NCBI GenBank assembly: GCA_024688685.1
Contig: JAILDX010000021.1
Coordinates: 1 to 62,243, forward strand
Direction of reading: 5' to 3'
Source of the DNA: Saccharofermentans sp.
GTDB taxonomy: Bacteria; Bacillota; Clostridia; Saccharofermentanales; Saccharofermentanaceae
DNA length: 62,243 bases
The position numbers and the translations under genes are program-made. The notes under the pieces are model-generated. The model did not search any database, was not told the origin of the DNA, and worked only from the letters and a program-made list of their open reading frames with translations. Every line of letters starts with the position of its first letter. Positions within the stretch are counted from its first letter, which is position 1. This document shows, one piece after another, positions 1-7,463 of the stretch.

Positions 1-66
1 GATGATCTGGCGCTTTCCTTCCGTCATCTGTACATGATGTACCGGTTCTTTGTTCTTTCTTGCCAT
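1..66 (-). CDS. IS256-family transposase, N-terminal fragment cut by the window edge
   Basis: Reading leftwards from an ATG at 66 the first 22 codons give MARKNKEPVHHVQMTEGKRQ and two more residues, which I recognise as the opening of clostridial IS256 (Mutator-type) DDE transposases. A ribosome site AAAGGAGG lies just upstream at about 73-80. The rest of the gene is outside the window. The 5' flank to about 116 contains AAGGCC-type inverted words, as expected of the end of an insertion sequence. The IS end lies almost on the stop codon of the neighbouring nuclease gene. Only the N-terminus is visible, so activity cannot be judged. Confidence 0.7.
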   Translation of the reverse strand, partial: MARKNKEPVHHVQMTEGKRQII

Positions 67-116
67 GCTAAAGGCCTCCTTTGGTTTAATTTACCATAAG
101 AAGGCCTTTATTACTT

Positions 117-1298
117 TTACAGACTTTTATTCACAGACTCTTTTATTACGTCTTTACTAAAATCGAAATTATCTGTTTCGATTGATTTTCCCCAATTCCA
201 ATTCTTTGATTTTATTTCTCGCTCTGTATAAGTAATACCTTTACCTGTCAGAGCATTTTTGATTATATCCAGTCCGGCTTCGCGGAACTTACTCTGCCTG
301 ACCCACGCAGTAAGATAAAGGACTCCAAAGTGTTGAAAGTCTTTAAATTCACAGCCTGCATTTATAAAGTAAGGTTCAATAATCAGTGTTTCTTCTTTAT
401 TCCTTTTTATTTCTATTACCAGACTTGTATGTGTATCAGAACCCTGTGTGCCAAATACACTAATTACAGTTGGTATAGTAGGAGACTTCTCGTTTCCAAT
501 TCGATCCAGCAGTTTATCTTTGAGATTATTTATGAGTTTACTTTTTGCCTTTTGATCGTCTTGCATTTTCTTCTCGTACTCACTAATCAGAGTTCTGTTC
601 TCGTCTAAAAATGACTGCCATTCTTTATTAATTTCCATATTTCCCTCCTGCAGAGAATTGATGTTTTTAATGAATTCGTTCATATAAATCAACCATTTTT
701 CATTTGCGTTAGAAAGATATGAACCTATATTTTTCTGGACACACAATAACAGGTCCTTATATGTAATGTTTATAAAATCGTATTCGTTTCCATATTTATC
801 GATGCCTTTTGAAGAGGCATCAGTGACTGTTTTAAGTGACAACAGTATTTCCAGTTTGTTCGATTGTTCATACTGATCATTGATCCTCTCACTGTATAAA
901 TCAAACGGATTGTTTACACCCGAAAAAATCTTGTTCTCTATTGCAACAACAAAATCGTTATGTGTTGGGATAATTATATCGAGTCTTTTCCTGTCAGGAG
1001 TAACATCCTCACGCAGTATTCCATTTGCGACCGTCTCAAATGATGATAAAGAATATACGTCATCCAGATCTTTATCGGGAGCATTATTCTGGTAGCATTC
1101 AATCAGACTTCTAAGCCATAGATCTCCCAATCCATGTTCTTCATTTGTGTCAAAGTAGAATGCAAGAATAGAAGATGCAACATTTTCATAATGAGGATAG
1201 CGTGAGATCTCAAAGAAGTTCTTCGAACGATGAGGACCGATATCAATCTTAGCTGCATCCTCAAGCATTTTACTAAAGCTTTCTAACGATGTTTTCAT
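117..1298 (-). CDS. PD-(D/E)XK nuclease superfamily protein (PDDEXK_4-like)
   Basis: This 393-residue protein opens with a segment (about 29-66, HYENVASSILAFYFD and NEEHGLGDLWLR) typical of the PDDEXK_4 family. The nuclease core follows at about 105-125: RLDIIIP, then VVAIENKIFSG, which supplies the catalytic D and E-x-K. Members of this family are found in restriction-like or defence contexts, but most have no proven role. The middle is helical and charged, and the C-terminal third (from about 275) looks like a separate beta-rich domain. The gene reads toward the insertion sequence at the left edge and ends within a few dozen bases of it, so its last residues may have been altered by the insertion. 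No partner methylase is visible. Family call is from motif recognition; function is inferred. Confidence 0.7.
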   Translation of the reverse strand: MKTSLESFSKMLEDAAKIDIGPHRSKNFFEISRYPHYENVASSILAFYFDTNEEHGLGDLWLRSLIECYQNNAPDKDLDDVYSLSSFETVANGILREDVTPDRKRLDIIIPTHNDFVVAIENKIFSGVNNPFDLYSERINDQYEQSNKLEILLSLKTVTDASSKGIDKYGNEYDFINITYKDLLLCVQKNIGSYLSNANEKWLIYMNEFIKNINSLQEGNMEINKEWQSFLDENRTLISEYEKKMQDDQKAKSKLINNLKDKLLDRIGNEKSPTIPTVISVFGTQGSDTHTSLVIEIKRNKEETLIIEPYFINAGCEFKDFQHFGVLYLTAWVRQSKFREAGLDIIKNALTGKGITYTEREIKSKNWNWGKSIETDNFDFSKDVIKESVNKSL

Positions 1299-1410
1299 AT
1301 GAATAGTTCCTCGCTAAATGTGGAATGTATAGCTTGATTATAGCATGAAAAAAAGTGATAATACTTATCCTCAAAAACCTAATGAAATCCGGTGCAACCA
1401 TTTTGTTTTA

Positions 1411-1439
1411 TTGACGGTAATCTAAAAGAATATTACAAT
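1411..1439 (+). promoter_or_regulatory. Sigma-A-type promoter of the histone-like gene
   Basis: TTGACG (1411-1416) and TACAAT (1434-1439) are separated by exactly 17 bases, about 40 bases before the ribosome site of the Lys/Ala-rich gene. Confidence 0.6.
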
Positions 1440-1477
1440 CTAGTTATCTACCTATAAAATTCATGGAGGATTCTATT

Positions 1478-1855
1478 ATGGCAGACGAGAAAAAAGTAGC
1501 TGCACCCGCTAAGGCAGAAGCAGCAAAGAAGGCACCCGCAAAGAAGACAACGGCGAAGAAACCCGCAGCTAAGAAGCCTGCTGTAAAGAAGGCTCCTGCT
1601 GCTAAGAAGGCAGCTCCTGCAGCAAAGAAGCCCGCTGCTAAGAAGGCAGCAGCTAAGAAGCCTGCAGCAAAGAAGCCCGCTGCTAAGAAGGCTGCTCCTA
1701 AGAAGCTTGGAAAGGTCATTTTCGAGTTCGATGGAAAGCAGATCGACTACAAGGCTATCGAGAAGAAGGCTGCTAAGCTCGGCGGTAATGTTTATGTAGT
1801 TGCTGCTGAAGGAAAGATCTTTGACGAAGCTGGAAAGTCAGTTAAGCTTTTCTAA
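1478..1855 (+). CDS. Lys/Ala-rich histone H1-like protein with a C-terminal globular domain
   Basis: The first ~75 residues are almost only Lys, Ala and Pro, in repeated AAKK and PAAKK units, like the tail of eukaryotic histone H1 and bacterial H1-like proteins. From about residue 77 (LGKVIFEFDGKQIDYKAIEK onward) comes a small alpha/beta domain that resembles the DUF6465 family of Clostridia. I chose the ATG at 1478 because the GGAGG at 1465-1469 sits 8 bases before it; the in-frame ATG at 1463 overlaps that ribosome site. The likely role is nucleic-acid binding through the basic tail, probably nucleoid-associated; this is inference. A good promoter lies upstream and a strong terminator directly downstream, so it is monocistronic. 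Codons are nearly all AAG and GCN, which produces a long antisense shadow frame. Confidence 0.7.
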   Translation: MADEKKVAAPAKAEAAKKAPAKKTTAKKPAAKKPAVKKAPAAKKAAPAAKKPAAKKAAAKKPAAKKPAAKKAAPKKLGKVIFEFDGKQIDYKAIEKKAAKLGGNVYVVAAEGKIFDEAGKSVKLF

Positions 1856-1879
1856 TAGCGGATAATGTTTTCGAATGAT

Positions 1880-1910
1880 AATGCCGGGGATTTCCCCGGC
1901 ATTATTCTTT
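1880..1910 (+). terminator. Intrinsic terminator after the histone-like gene
   Basis: An 11 bp perfect stem (AATGCCGGGGA with TCCCCGGCATT), a two-base loop and a T-rich tail ATTCTTT. Confidence 0.8.
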
Positions 1911-1924
1911 GCGCAATTTTAGTT

Positions 1925-1982
1925 GTGCGGATAATTTCCGCAGATGATTATTTTGTTGTTATATTATCTAACCATCAAACAA
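1925..1982 (+). promoter_or_regulatory. Shared promoter block, copy A, with TGCGGA-N5-TCCGCA operator
   Basis: The palindrome TGCGGATAATTTCCGCA (1926-1942) is followed by GATTATT and then GTTATATTAT (1959-1967), a likely -10 region, then ACCATCAA. The same ordered words occur at 6183-6240 before another gene, with roughly 80 percent identity over 58 bases. Conservation of both the palindrome and the -10 suggests a common regulator. Confidence 0.6.
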
Positions 1983-2018
1983 TTCAATCGCCGAGAACGG
2001 CAGAAAGGAGTCATCATT

Positions 2019-2591
2019 ATGAACTCTACAACAACTATTACACTGAAGGATGGTACGACCATCAAGCTCCGCGGACACGAGACATTCTATGTAAGAGGAA
2101 AGGTAGCCTTCAGCCACTTCCTGTCTCCCGTATCATCTAAGATGATCGAGAACAGAAATGCGCTCCGCAGGGAATGGGCTGAGAACGGTTCCGAAAACGT
2201 TTATCAGGAAGATGTGAACTCACCCTACAGGGAGATGGTCCTCAAGGAAGTCTCGATCAGTCGCAAGTACGACAACTTCACTACATACGGTGAAACCTTT
2301 GCTAAGAGCAGGTTCTTCGTATCCTCCAATCCCACAAGGGATCTCAAGATGGACCTCAAGAATTACAGGAATAAGGTCAAGACGTCAAAGCTCATCGGAG
2401 AAGATGTCATCCCCTGTGATTTTGAAGATGAACTTGCCGTAGGTTCAGAGGTCATCTGTAAGGGCCTGATCTTCCTCAACAAGGAAGGACGTCCGTCCAT
2501 TGCCTTGGTCGAGGTTACTTCGGTCGGAGAGCCCGTATACCGCAAGGATGCAGGCAGCTCCAAGGCTGATCAGAACAAGCTGGCATCTTGA
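2019..2591 (+). CDS. Conserved hypothetical protein, 190 residues
   Basis: I do not recognise this family. The ATG at 2019 is preferred over upstream in-frame starts because AGAAAGGAG lies at 2002-2010, and the upstream extension would run through the promoter block. The protein starts with TTTITLKDGTTIKLRGHETF, reads like a soluble beta-rich cytosolic protein, has no signal peptide or membrane segment, and ends in a polar tail. A central stretch is rich in Lys and Arg (about 100-130). It is the only gene between the shared promoter block and a weak GC-rich inverted repeat at about 2610-2660 (GGGGCAGCCCC-like words), so it is probably transcribed alone. It shares the regulator proposed for the 6262 operon. 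Confidence 0.6.
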   Translation: MNSTTTITLKDGTTIKLRGHETFYVRGKVAFSHFLSPVSSKMIENRNALRREWAENGSENVYQEDVNSPYREMVLKEVSISRKYDNFTTYGETFAKSRFFVSSNPTRDLKMDLKNYRNKVKTSKLIGEDVIPCDFEDELAVGSEVICKGLIFLNKEGRPSIALVEVTSVGEPVYRKDAGSSKADQNKLAS

Positions 2592-2736
2592 AACGTTTTT
2601 GCCTCCTTTACGTTTCTCCTCCGTTTGAGGGCAGCCCCGCACTACCGGGGCTGCTCTTACTTTGGTCCACTGCGCAGTATGCTATAATCAGATAGAGGAT
2701 TTAGAAGAATAATGAATCTTTGAAAGGAATAATCTA

Positions 2737-3108
2737 ATGAATAATGTTTACATTTTAACAGAAGAAGGCAGATCATTCTCAACTGAAGAAATTGAATTCA
2801 TCGTTAAGAACTTTCTCGAAGACCGCCGATATAGAGTAGATTTTGACGAAGAAACTGTTTATCATCAGGGTTCTGATTTTAATGTCCCAAATTACTTTAT
2901 AGAATGTGTTGCCAAAAATTTAAGCTGGGATAATCGCTGCTTCATCGCTTGCTCTCTTCCCGAGTTAAATAAAATTTTCTTTATTGAATTCGATGACCAG
3001 CATCTTGAGACATTCAAGAAGCAACTTAAAAATTACACTGAACATGACTTAAGGTTAACAACTTGGGAAATGTTCAAATTGATCGACGAAGTTTTAAATA
3101 AACGATAA
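2737..3108 (+). CDS. Hypothetical protein upstream of helicase-nuclease, 123 residues
   Basis: An acidic small protein (MNNVYILTEEGRSFSTEEIE at its start) without signal peptide or membrane helix. GAAAGGA at 2722-2728 supports the ATG at 2737. Its stop is only six bases before the ATG of the large helicase gene, and that gene has no obvious ribosome site of its own, so the two are probably translationally coupled and may work together. I cannot assign a fold with confidence. A cognate partner or regulator of the helicase-nuclease is the simplest idea, but it is inference from position only. Confidence 0.55.
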   Translation: MNNVYILTEEGRSFSTEEIEFIVKNFLEDRRYRVDFDEETVYHQGSDFNVPNYFIECVAKNLSWDNRCFIACSLPELNKIFFIEFDDQHLETFKKQLKNYTEHDLRLTTWEMFKLIDEVLNKR

Positions 3109-3114
3109 CTATCA

Positions 3115-6100
3115 ATGAAGACTATTAGTGAAATAAATAAAGGATTACTGGCAAATCTGACTCCGGATCAGTGTGATTGCGTTATGTGCATTGACAGGAA
3201 TCTGGAGATCGTTGCATGTGCCGGTGCCGGGAAAACAAAAACAATTACCCACAGGATCCTGAATCTTATTGACCACGGTGTGGATCCTGCTAATATTGTC
3301 GCTATCACATTTACAACAAAAGCAGCGGCTGAATTGAAAGGCAGAATATATAAGCTGGGGCAGGATATACTTGGAAGCACTACCGGCTTCTCCCAGATGT
3401 ACATCGGTACGATAGATGCGTTTTGCTTAAAAATGCTTCAAGAGTATAAGGATGAATACACCAAGTTTTCGGTACTTGATGATATTCAGACAAAGGTCTT
3501 CCTTGAGCGTTTTGAGAAGAAGGAAGAGACCGGTTTCGCTGGGTCAAAGATCGATAAGGCCAGGAATCTGAACTATACATATGACTTTGAGAATAAGACG
3601 GATGTCCGTGATAACAAGATCGATAAGAAGATCAATCATTATGCTTCTCTGATGGCTATACTGAACAACTGCTGGCACGATAAGACATATCGCAGCAGGT
3701 GGGATGAAGAGACGTTGGAGAATCTTAAGGCGTATAACAAATGCCTCCGTGATAATTGCTTTTTCGATTTCTCGGGATTGATCCGTGAGATGATAGAGAA
3801 TCTGGATCCGGATTCTGATACTAATCAGGGCAGGATGAGTGACTTTGCACAGGAAGTCTATGAGAAAGTGAAGTACCTGATCATTGATGAGTATCAGGAC
3901 ACAAACCCCGCACAGGAATATCTGACGGAATTGTTTTACAAATACGGCAAAGCAAATATCTGCGTCGTAGGTGATGCGGATCAGACGATCTATCAGTTCA
4001 GGGGAAGTGATGAGAGCAATATTCTCAGTTTTAGAGAGAAGTTTCAGGCTGTGACAAAGAACCTGAATTGGAACTTCCGCAGCACCCCTGCCGTGATCGA
4101 TATTGCTGCGACGGCAATCGCGGATTCACATAAGGGTGATGACGGTTATAAGCGCATGGTCCGTGCGGAAGATATCAAAACGCCTCTTGATTACGAAGAC
4201 GGTGATACGGTTTACGCTGAGTTCTCTGATTTTGATAAAGAGGCTGCCTTTATTGCGGAGCGTGTAAATAAGCTCAGAGACCTGGGAATTCCATATAAAG
4301 ATATGGCGGTTCTTTTGCGGAAACGCGGACGCAATTACTATGGGGAAATCACAACGGATTTTCAGCAGGCGCTGGCTGCGAGATTTAAGGAGGAAGGGAT
4401 TCCTTATGTTATCGAGGGGATGAATCATCTGTTTGCTACGGATGAATACAAAGCTTCTTTAGGAATCTTCCGATATCTTCATGAGAAGATGGCACGCTCT
4501 ATATGTATAAACAGGAAAAGTTCAAATGTTGCGACAACATCCGCAAAGTTCGGTTTTGATGAAAACGGCAAAATGACTGTTGATTCCCGGGAAACAGAAA
4601 AACCGAAATTTGTTAACGGATATATGAATGATCCGAATCTTTCTGATGAGGATAAAAAAGCTAAAGAAAAAGAGCAGACAGATAAGCTTAAAGAACTATG
4701 GATTGCAGTCGGAGGTTTTATCTCGGAGGATTGCATTGATGAAGCAATAAAACGGGTTGCTTCTATTGACTGGAAAACGAGAAAATACGGTAATGACTGT
4801 AACATGCAGCAGATCTATCTGGATTTTGTAGCGGCGCTTAATATTGTGGGAATTGAAGATCCTTCTGAAGAGGTTGAAAGAGTTCTGTATAATCTGGGAA
4901 AGTTCAGCAGGGTAATTGCCGACTTTGAACGCATCTTCTTTAAGGAATCGCCCGTATATAAACTGAGAGATTTTATTAAACACATGGAACACGTGGCTGA
5001 AGGTCTGTATCCCGAGGGAATGGAGGATAATCCTTACCTTCAGGCAGACGGTGTGCGCATAATGACCGTTCATCAGTCCAAAGGACTTGAGTTCACGGCG
5101 GTGTTTGTTCCCGCACTCGTTCAGTCGGTATTCCCTGGGGAGCCTTTTGATAAGAAGGGCAAAGTTTATTCCGCGATCGATGTAATAAAAGAGAACTGGA
5201 TCCCGAATTACGCCGGATATGAGGGCGGAGTCGAAGCGGAACGCAAGATCTTTTACGTCGCTGTCAGCCGCGCCAAGAAATACCTGTTTTTAACTTGTGC
5301 AAAAGATTACGGCGTAAGGTATTACGGCAAAATAGTCGCTGAAAAGGAATCTCAGTTCCTGACAGAAGTCAAAGAGTCAGCTTATCTTAAAAAGTTTAAC
5401 GGCAGCGTAAATTACGGAACGCAGCATCTGCCGGAGACGGAAGAAACCTTATTGCCGATCACACTGAACTTCTCGATCCTGTCCAACTATTACGACTGTC
5501 CTTACAGATTTAAGATCTCGAATATGTTCGGATTTGTACAGCCCTATGATCTCGTTCAGGGTTATGGAAAGATGATTCACGAGATAATGATGCGCATACA
5601 CAACGCATGGATGAAAGGCGAGACTTTGACGGACAGCCGGATCGACGAGATCGCTGAGAATGCGCTATTTTTGCCGTTCGCGATCAAGCCGCAGCTGGAA
5701 AGGGCTCTTGAGGATACAAAAAGATGCGCGAAAGCCTATGTTGAGCAGAACAAGGATGATGCCGACAAGATCGTGGCTTCTGAGATGGACATCAATATCG
5801 AAATGGGCGAGGGCATAAGCGTTAACGGCCGCATCGATCTGGTCCGCAAGATGGATCTGACAACCGGAAAAGACAAGACAGCCGTCATTGACCTGAAGTC
5901 TGCCGGGAAAGATGCCGAACAATGTCTGAATGCCGAACAGCTGAAGATATACGCGATCGGTTATGAGGAAGCAAGCGGCGTGCCGGCGGATTATCTGATG
6001 ATATACAACCTGGATAAACCGGACGGCTCCGGCAATAAAGGTGAGCTCGTCGATAAGCAGTCTCTCGAGGAAACAAAGAAGTCTGTCGTGGAAGCGGCAA

Positions 6101-6192
6101 GGTGTATACGTGCATCTGATTTTCCGAAGAGGAAAAGTGATAAGTGTAAGAACTGTTATGTGAAGAATCTGTGCGGTAGTTCGTGCGGATAA
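3115..6192 (+). CDS. Fused UvrD/PcrA-like SF1 helicase and Cas4/AddB-type PD-(D/E)XK nuclease
   Basis: The 1025-residue protein carries all SF1A helicase motifs in order: a Q-like motif TPDQ (16-19), Walker A ACAGAGKTKT (34-43), Walker B IIDEYQDTNP (about 256-265), VVGDADQTIYQFRGSD (motif III region), NWNFRSTPAVI (motif IV), MTVHQSKGLEFTAVF (motif V) and FYVAVSRAKKYL (motif VI). From about residue 790 follows a RecB/Cas4-type nuclease: first Cys in DCPYRF, GKMIHEIM, the catalytic AVIDLKSAGKD (about 921-931), QLKIYAIGYEEA, and a terminal cluster CKNCYVKNLCGSSC. The four-Cys arrangement predicts a 4Fe-4S cluster. It resembles AddA and AddB functions in one chain, so DNA end resection or repair is likely; a role in anti-phage defence is possible. 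It is coupled to the 2737 gene. Confidence 0.85.
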   Translation: MKTISEINKGLLANLTPDQCDCVMCIDRNLEIVACAGAGKTKTITHRILNLIDHGVDPANIVAITFTTKAAAELKGRIYKLGQDILGSTTGFSQMYIGTIDAFCLKMLQEYKDEYTKFSVLDDIQTKVFLERFEKKEETGFAGSKIDKARNLNYTYDFENKTDVRDNKIDKKINHYASLMAILNNCWHDKTYRSRWDEETLENLKAYNKCLRDNCFFDFSGLIREMIENLDPDSDTNQGRMSDFAQEVYEKVKYLIIDEYQDTNPAQEYLTELFYKYGKANICVVGDADQTIYQFRGSDESNILSFREKFQAVTKNLNWNFRSTPAVIDIAATAIADSHKGDDGYKRMVRAEDIKTPLDYEDGDTVYAEFSDFDKEAAFIAERVNKLRDLGIPYKDMAVLLRKRGRNYYGEITTDFQQALAARFKEEGIPYVIEGMNHLFATDEYKASLGIFRYLHEKMARSICINRKSSNVATTSAKFGFDENGKMTVDSRETEKPKFVNGYMNDPNLSDEDKKAKEKEQTDKLKELWIAVGGFISEDCIDEAIKRVASIDWKTRKYGNDCNMQQIYLDFVAALNIVGIEDPSEEVERVLYNLGKFSRVIADFERIFFKESPVYKLRDFIKHMEHVAEGLYPEGMEDNPYLQADGVRIMTVHQSKGLEFTAVFVPALVQSVFPGEPFDKKGKVYSAIDVIKENWIPNYAGYEGGVEAERKIFYVAVSRAKKYLFLTCAKDYGVRYYGKIVAEKESQFLTEVKESAYLKKFNGSVNYGTQHLPETEETLLPITLNFSILSNYYDCPYRFKISNMFGFVQPYDLVQGYGKMIHEIMMRIHNAWMKGETLTDSRIDEIAENALFLPFAIKPQLERALEDTKRCAKAYVEQNKDDADKIVASEMDINIEMGEGISVNGRIDLVRKMDLTTGKDKTAVIDLKSAGKDAEQCLNAEQLKIYAIGYEEASGVPADYLMIYNLDKPDGSGNKGELVDKQSLEETKKSVVEAARCIRASDFPKRKSDKCKNCYVKNLCGSSCG

Positions 6193-6240
6193 TTTCCGCA
6201 GCGGATTATTATATAGTTATATTATAAGACCATCAACAAA
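6183..6240 (+). promoter_or_regulatory. Shared promoter block, copy B, with TGCGGA-N5-TCCGCA operator
   Basis: TGCGGATAATTTCCGCA (6184-6200) is identical to the palindrome in copy A at 1926. It is followed by GATTATT, GTTATATTAT (6216-6225) and ACCATCAA. It begins inside the last codons of the helicase gene and drives the 6262 gene. The palindrome covers the region where a -35 would be expected, so it may be a repressor or activator site. Confidence 0.6.
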
Positions 6241-6261
6241 AGAGAAACGGAGGATGTTCTT

Positions 6262-6531
6262 ATGATAAACGCTTTAATGTATGCGATCGTTGCTATTATG
6301 GTTGTGTGTGGTTTGAAGATGCTCTTCGAGGCAATAATGGATGGGTTAGGTACCTTAATTTATTTCGGTTTGATAATCGCCCTGGGCTACTGGCTCATAA
6401 CAAACATCTTCACCATTATTAAATGGGTCCTCATAGTTATATTAGCTCTTGCGGCAATCGCCCTTATTGTCCACTGGATCCTGAAGATCCGCAAGGCGAT
6501 CCGCACAAGACGCGCCGGGCATTATGCCTGA
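6262..6531 (+). CDS. Small membrane protein, three predicted helices
   Basis: The 89-residue protein is mostly hydrophobic: helices at about 4-20, 27-47 and 52-74, then a basic tail RKAIRTRRAGHY that should stay in the cytoplasm. GGAGG at 6250-6254 supports the ATG at 6262. I recognise no family. It is the first gene after shared promoter block B, and an imperfect GCGGA/TCCGC hairpin directly after it (6533-6547) could attenuate or separate it from the following three genes. It could be a membrane anchor or small effector for the downstream proteins, which is a guess from position. Confidence 0.55.
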   Translation: MINALMYAIVAIMVVCGLKMLFEAIMDGLGTLIYFGLIIALGYWLITNIFTIIKWVLIVILALAAIALIVHWILKIRKAIRTRRAGHYA

Positions 6532-6532
6532 C

Positions 6533-6570
6533 GCGGATTTTTTCCGCATTTTTCTTTGCAGTGATATAAT
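6533..6570 (+). promoter_or_regulatory. GCGGA-T5-TCCGC inverted repeat followed by a TATAAT
   Basis: Arms GCGGA (6533-6537) and TCCGC (6543-6547) resemble the TGCGGA/TCCGCA element of the shared promoter blocks. A T-rich run follows (6549-6556), so it could end transcription of the 6262 gene, and a TATAAT at 6565-6570 could restart it. Confidence 0.45.
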
Positions 6571-6617
6571 CATTTTGATATATGAGTTTAGTATATGAGT
6601 TCAGGAAGGAACAGGTT

Positions 6618-7463
6618 ATGAAAGAACTTGACGAGAATATAGTAATTGAATGCAGATCTTTTAACCGTGCATGCAGAGAGATCATGACATGCATGTACGG
6701 TACCAATTTTGTTGTCTATCATTTCCTCCGCGGAGAGAACGGTTTCGGTGAGAAGGAAGCTGACAGGATGATCGATGAGATGATGGAGTTTCTTCCGGAT
6801 AATTTTACCAAAGCAAAGAAACAGTTTTATAAGGACTATCTGTTTATCGCCCTTCTTCTCGCGTATCAGCAGAACGAATATGAGGATCTCGAGATTACTG
6901 AGGACATCGAACCCGAGCAGATCGGCGATGTTATCTCGGATGTCGGCCTCGGCAAGGACACGGGATTTTCAAGCATTATCAACCGCGCGCTGACAGAGGA
7001 TTCTTTCCTGCAGGCGAAGTATGGCACCAAACTCGTGACGGGAAGTGTTTCGGATCTGGACGGTTATCTTGCAAAAATCTACAGCTTGAGGAAGAAGAAC
7101 TTTGACTTTAAGTATTCCGGTATTTTTCATCCGATGTTTGCCGGTGTTGCCCAGATCATAGACATTCTCGAGGGCAGGGAATACGACAAAAAGCTGGATA
7201 AGAATCTGCACGAAGAATACTTTTCCGCCATCGCTGCAACGTGGCCTTGCAAAAAGAGATTCATCAAGAGCTATTACAGATTCAGGGATGGCTATTTCAA
7301 GAAGGGGAACCGCGACGATTTCCAGAAGAACATTGAGCAGATCGTAAAGTATTATCTTATATCGATTGGCCTGTCGCTGTTTGACGACAAGCACGAGAAC
7401 AGCAGAAAGACCGCAAGGCTCGCCGTCGAGAATGCAGGAAGGAAGATCTATAACCTCTCATGA
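6618..7463 (+). CDS. Hypothetical protein, 281 residues
   Basis: I do not recognise the family. AGGAAGG at 6603-6609 selects the ATG at 6618 rather than the in-frame ATG at 6582, which has no ribosome site. The protein is soluble and largely helical, with an acidic segment EITEDIEPEQIGDVISDVG (about 93-111) and a basic C-terminal half. No catalytic motif stands out. It overlaps the next gene by 4 bases (ATGA), which indicates translational coupling and a shared task with the 7460 product. Confidence 0.55.
   Translation: MKELDENIVIECRSFNRACREIMTCMYGTNFVVYHFLRGENGFGEKEADRMIDEMMEFLPDNFTKAKKQFYKDYLFIALLLAYQQNEYEDLEITEDIEPEQIGDVISDVGLGKDTGFSSIINRALTEDSFLQAKYGTKLVTGSVSDLDGYLAKIYSLRKKNFDFKYSGIFHPMFAGVAQIIDILEGREYDKKLDKNLHEEYFSAIAATWPCKKRFIKSYYRFRDGYFKKGNRDDFQKNIEQIVKYYLISIGLSLFDDKHENSRKTARLAVENAGRKIYNLS

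Noticed and set aside
1444..1719. A 91-codon Ala/Phe/Gly-rich frame on the minus strand
   Set aside because: It is the complement of the AAG/GCN repeats of the histone-like gene and has no ribosome site.
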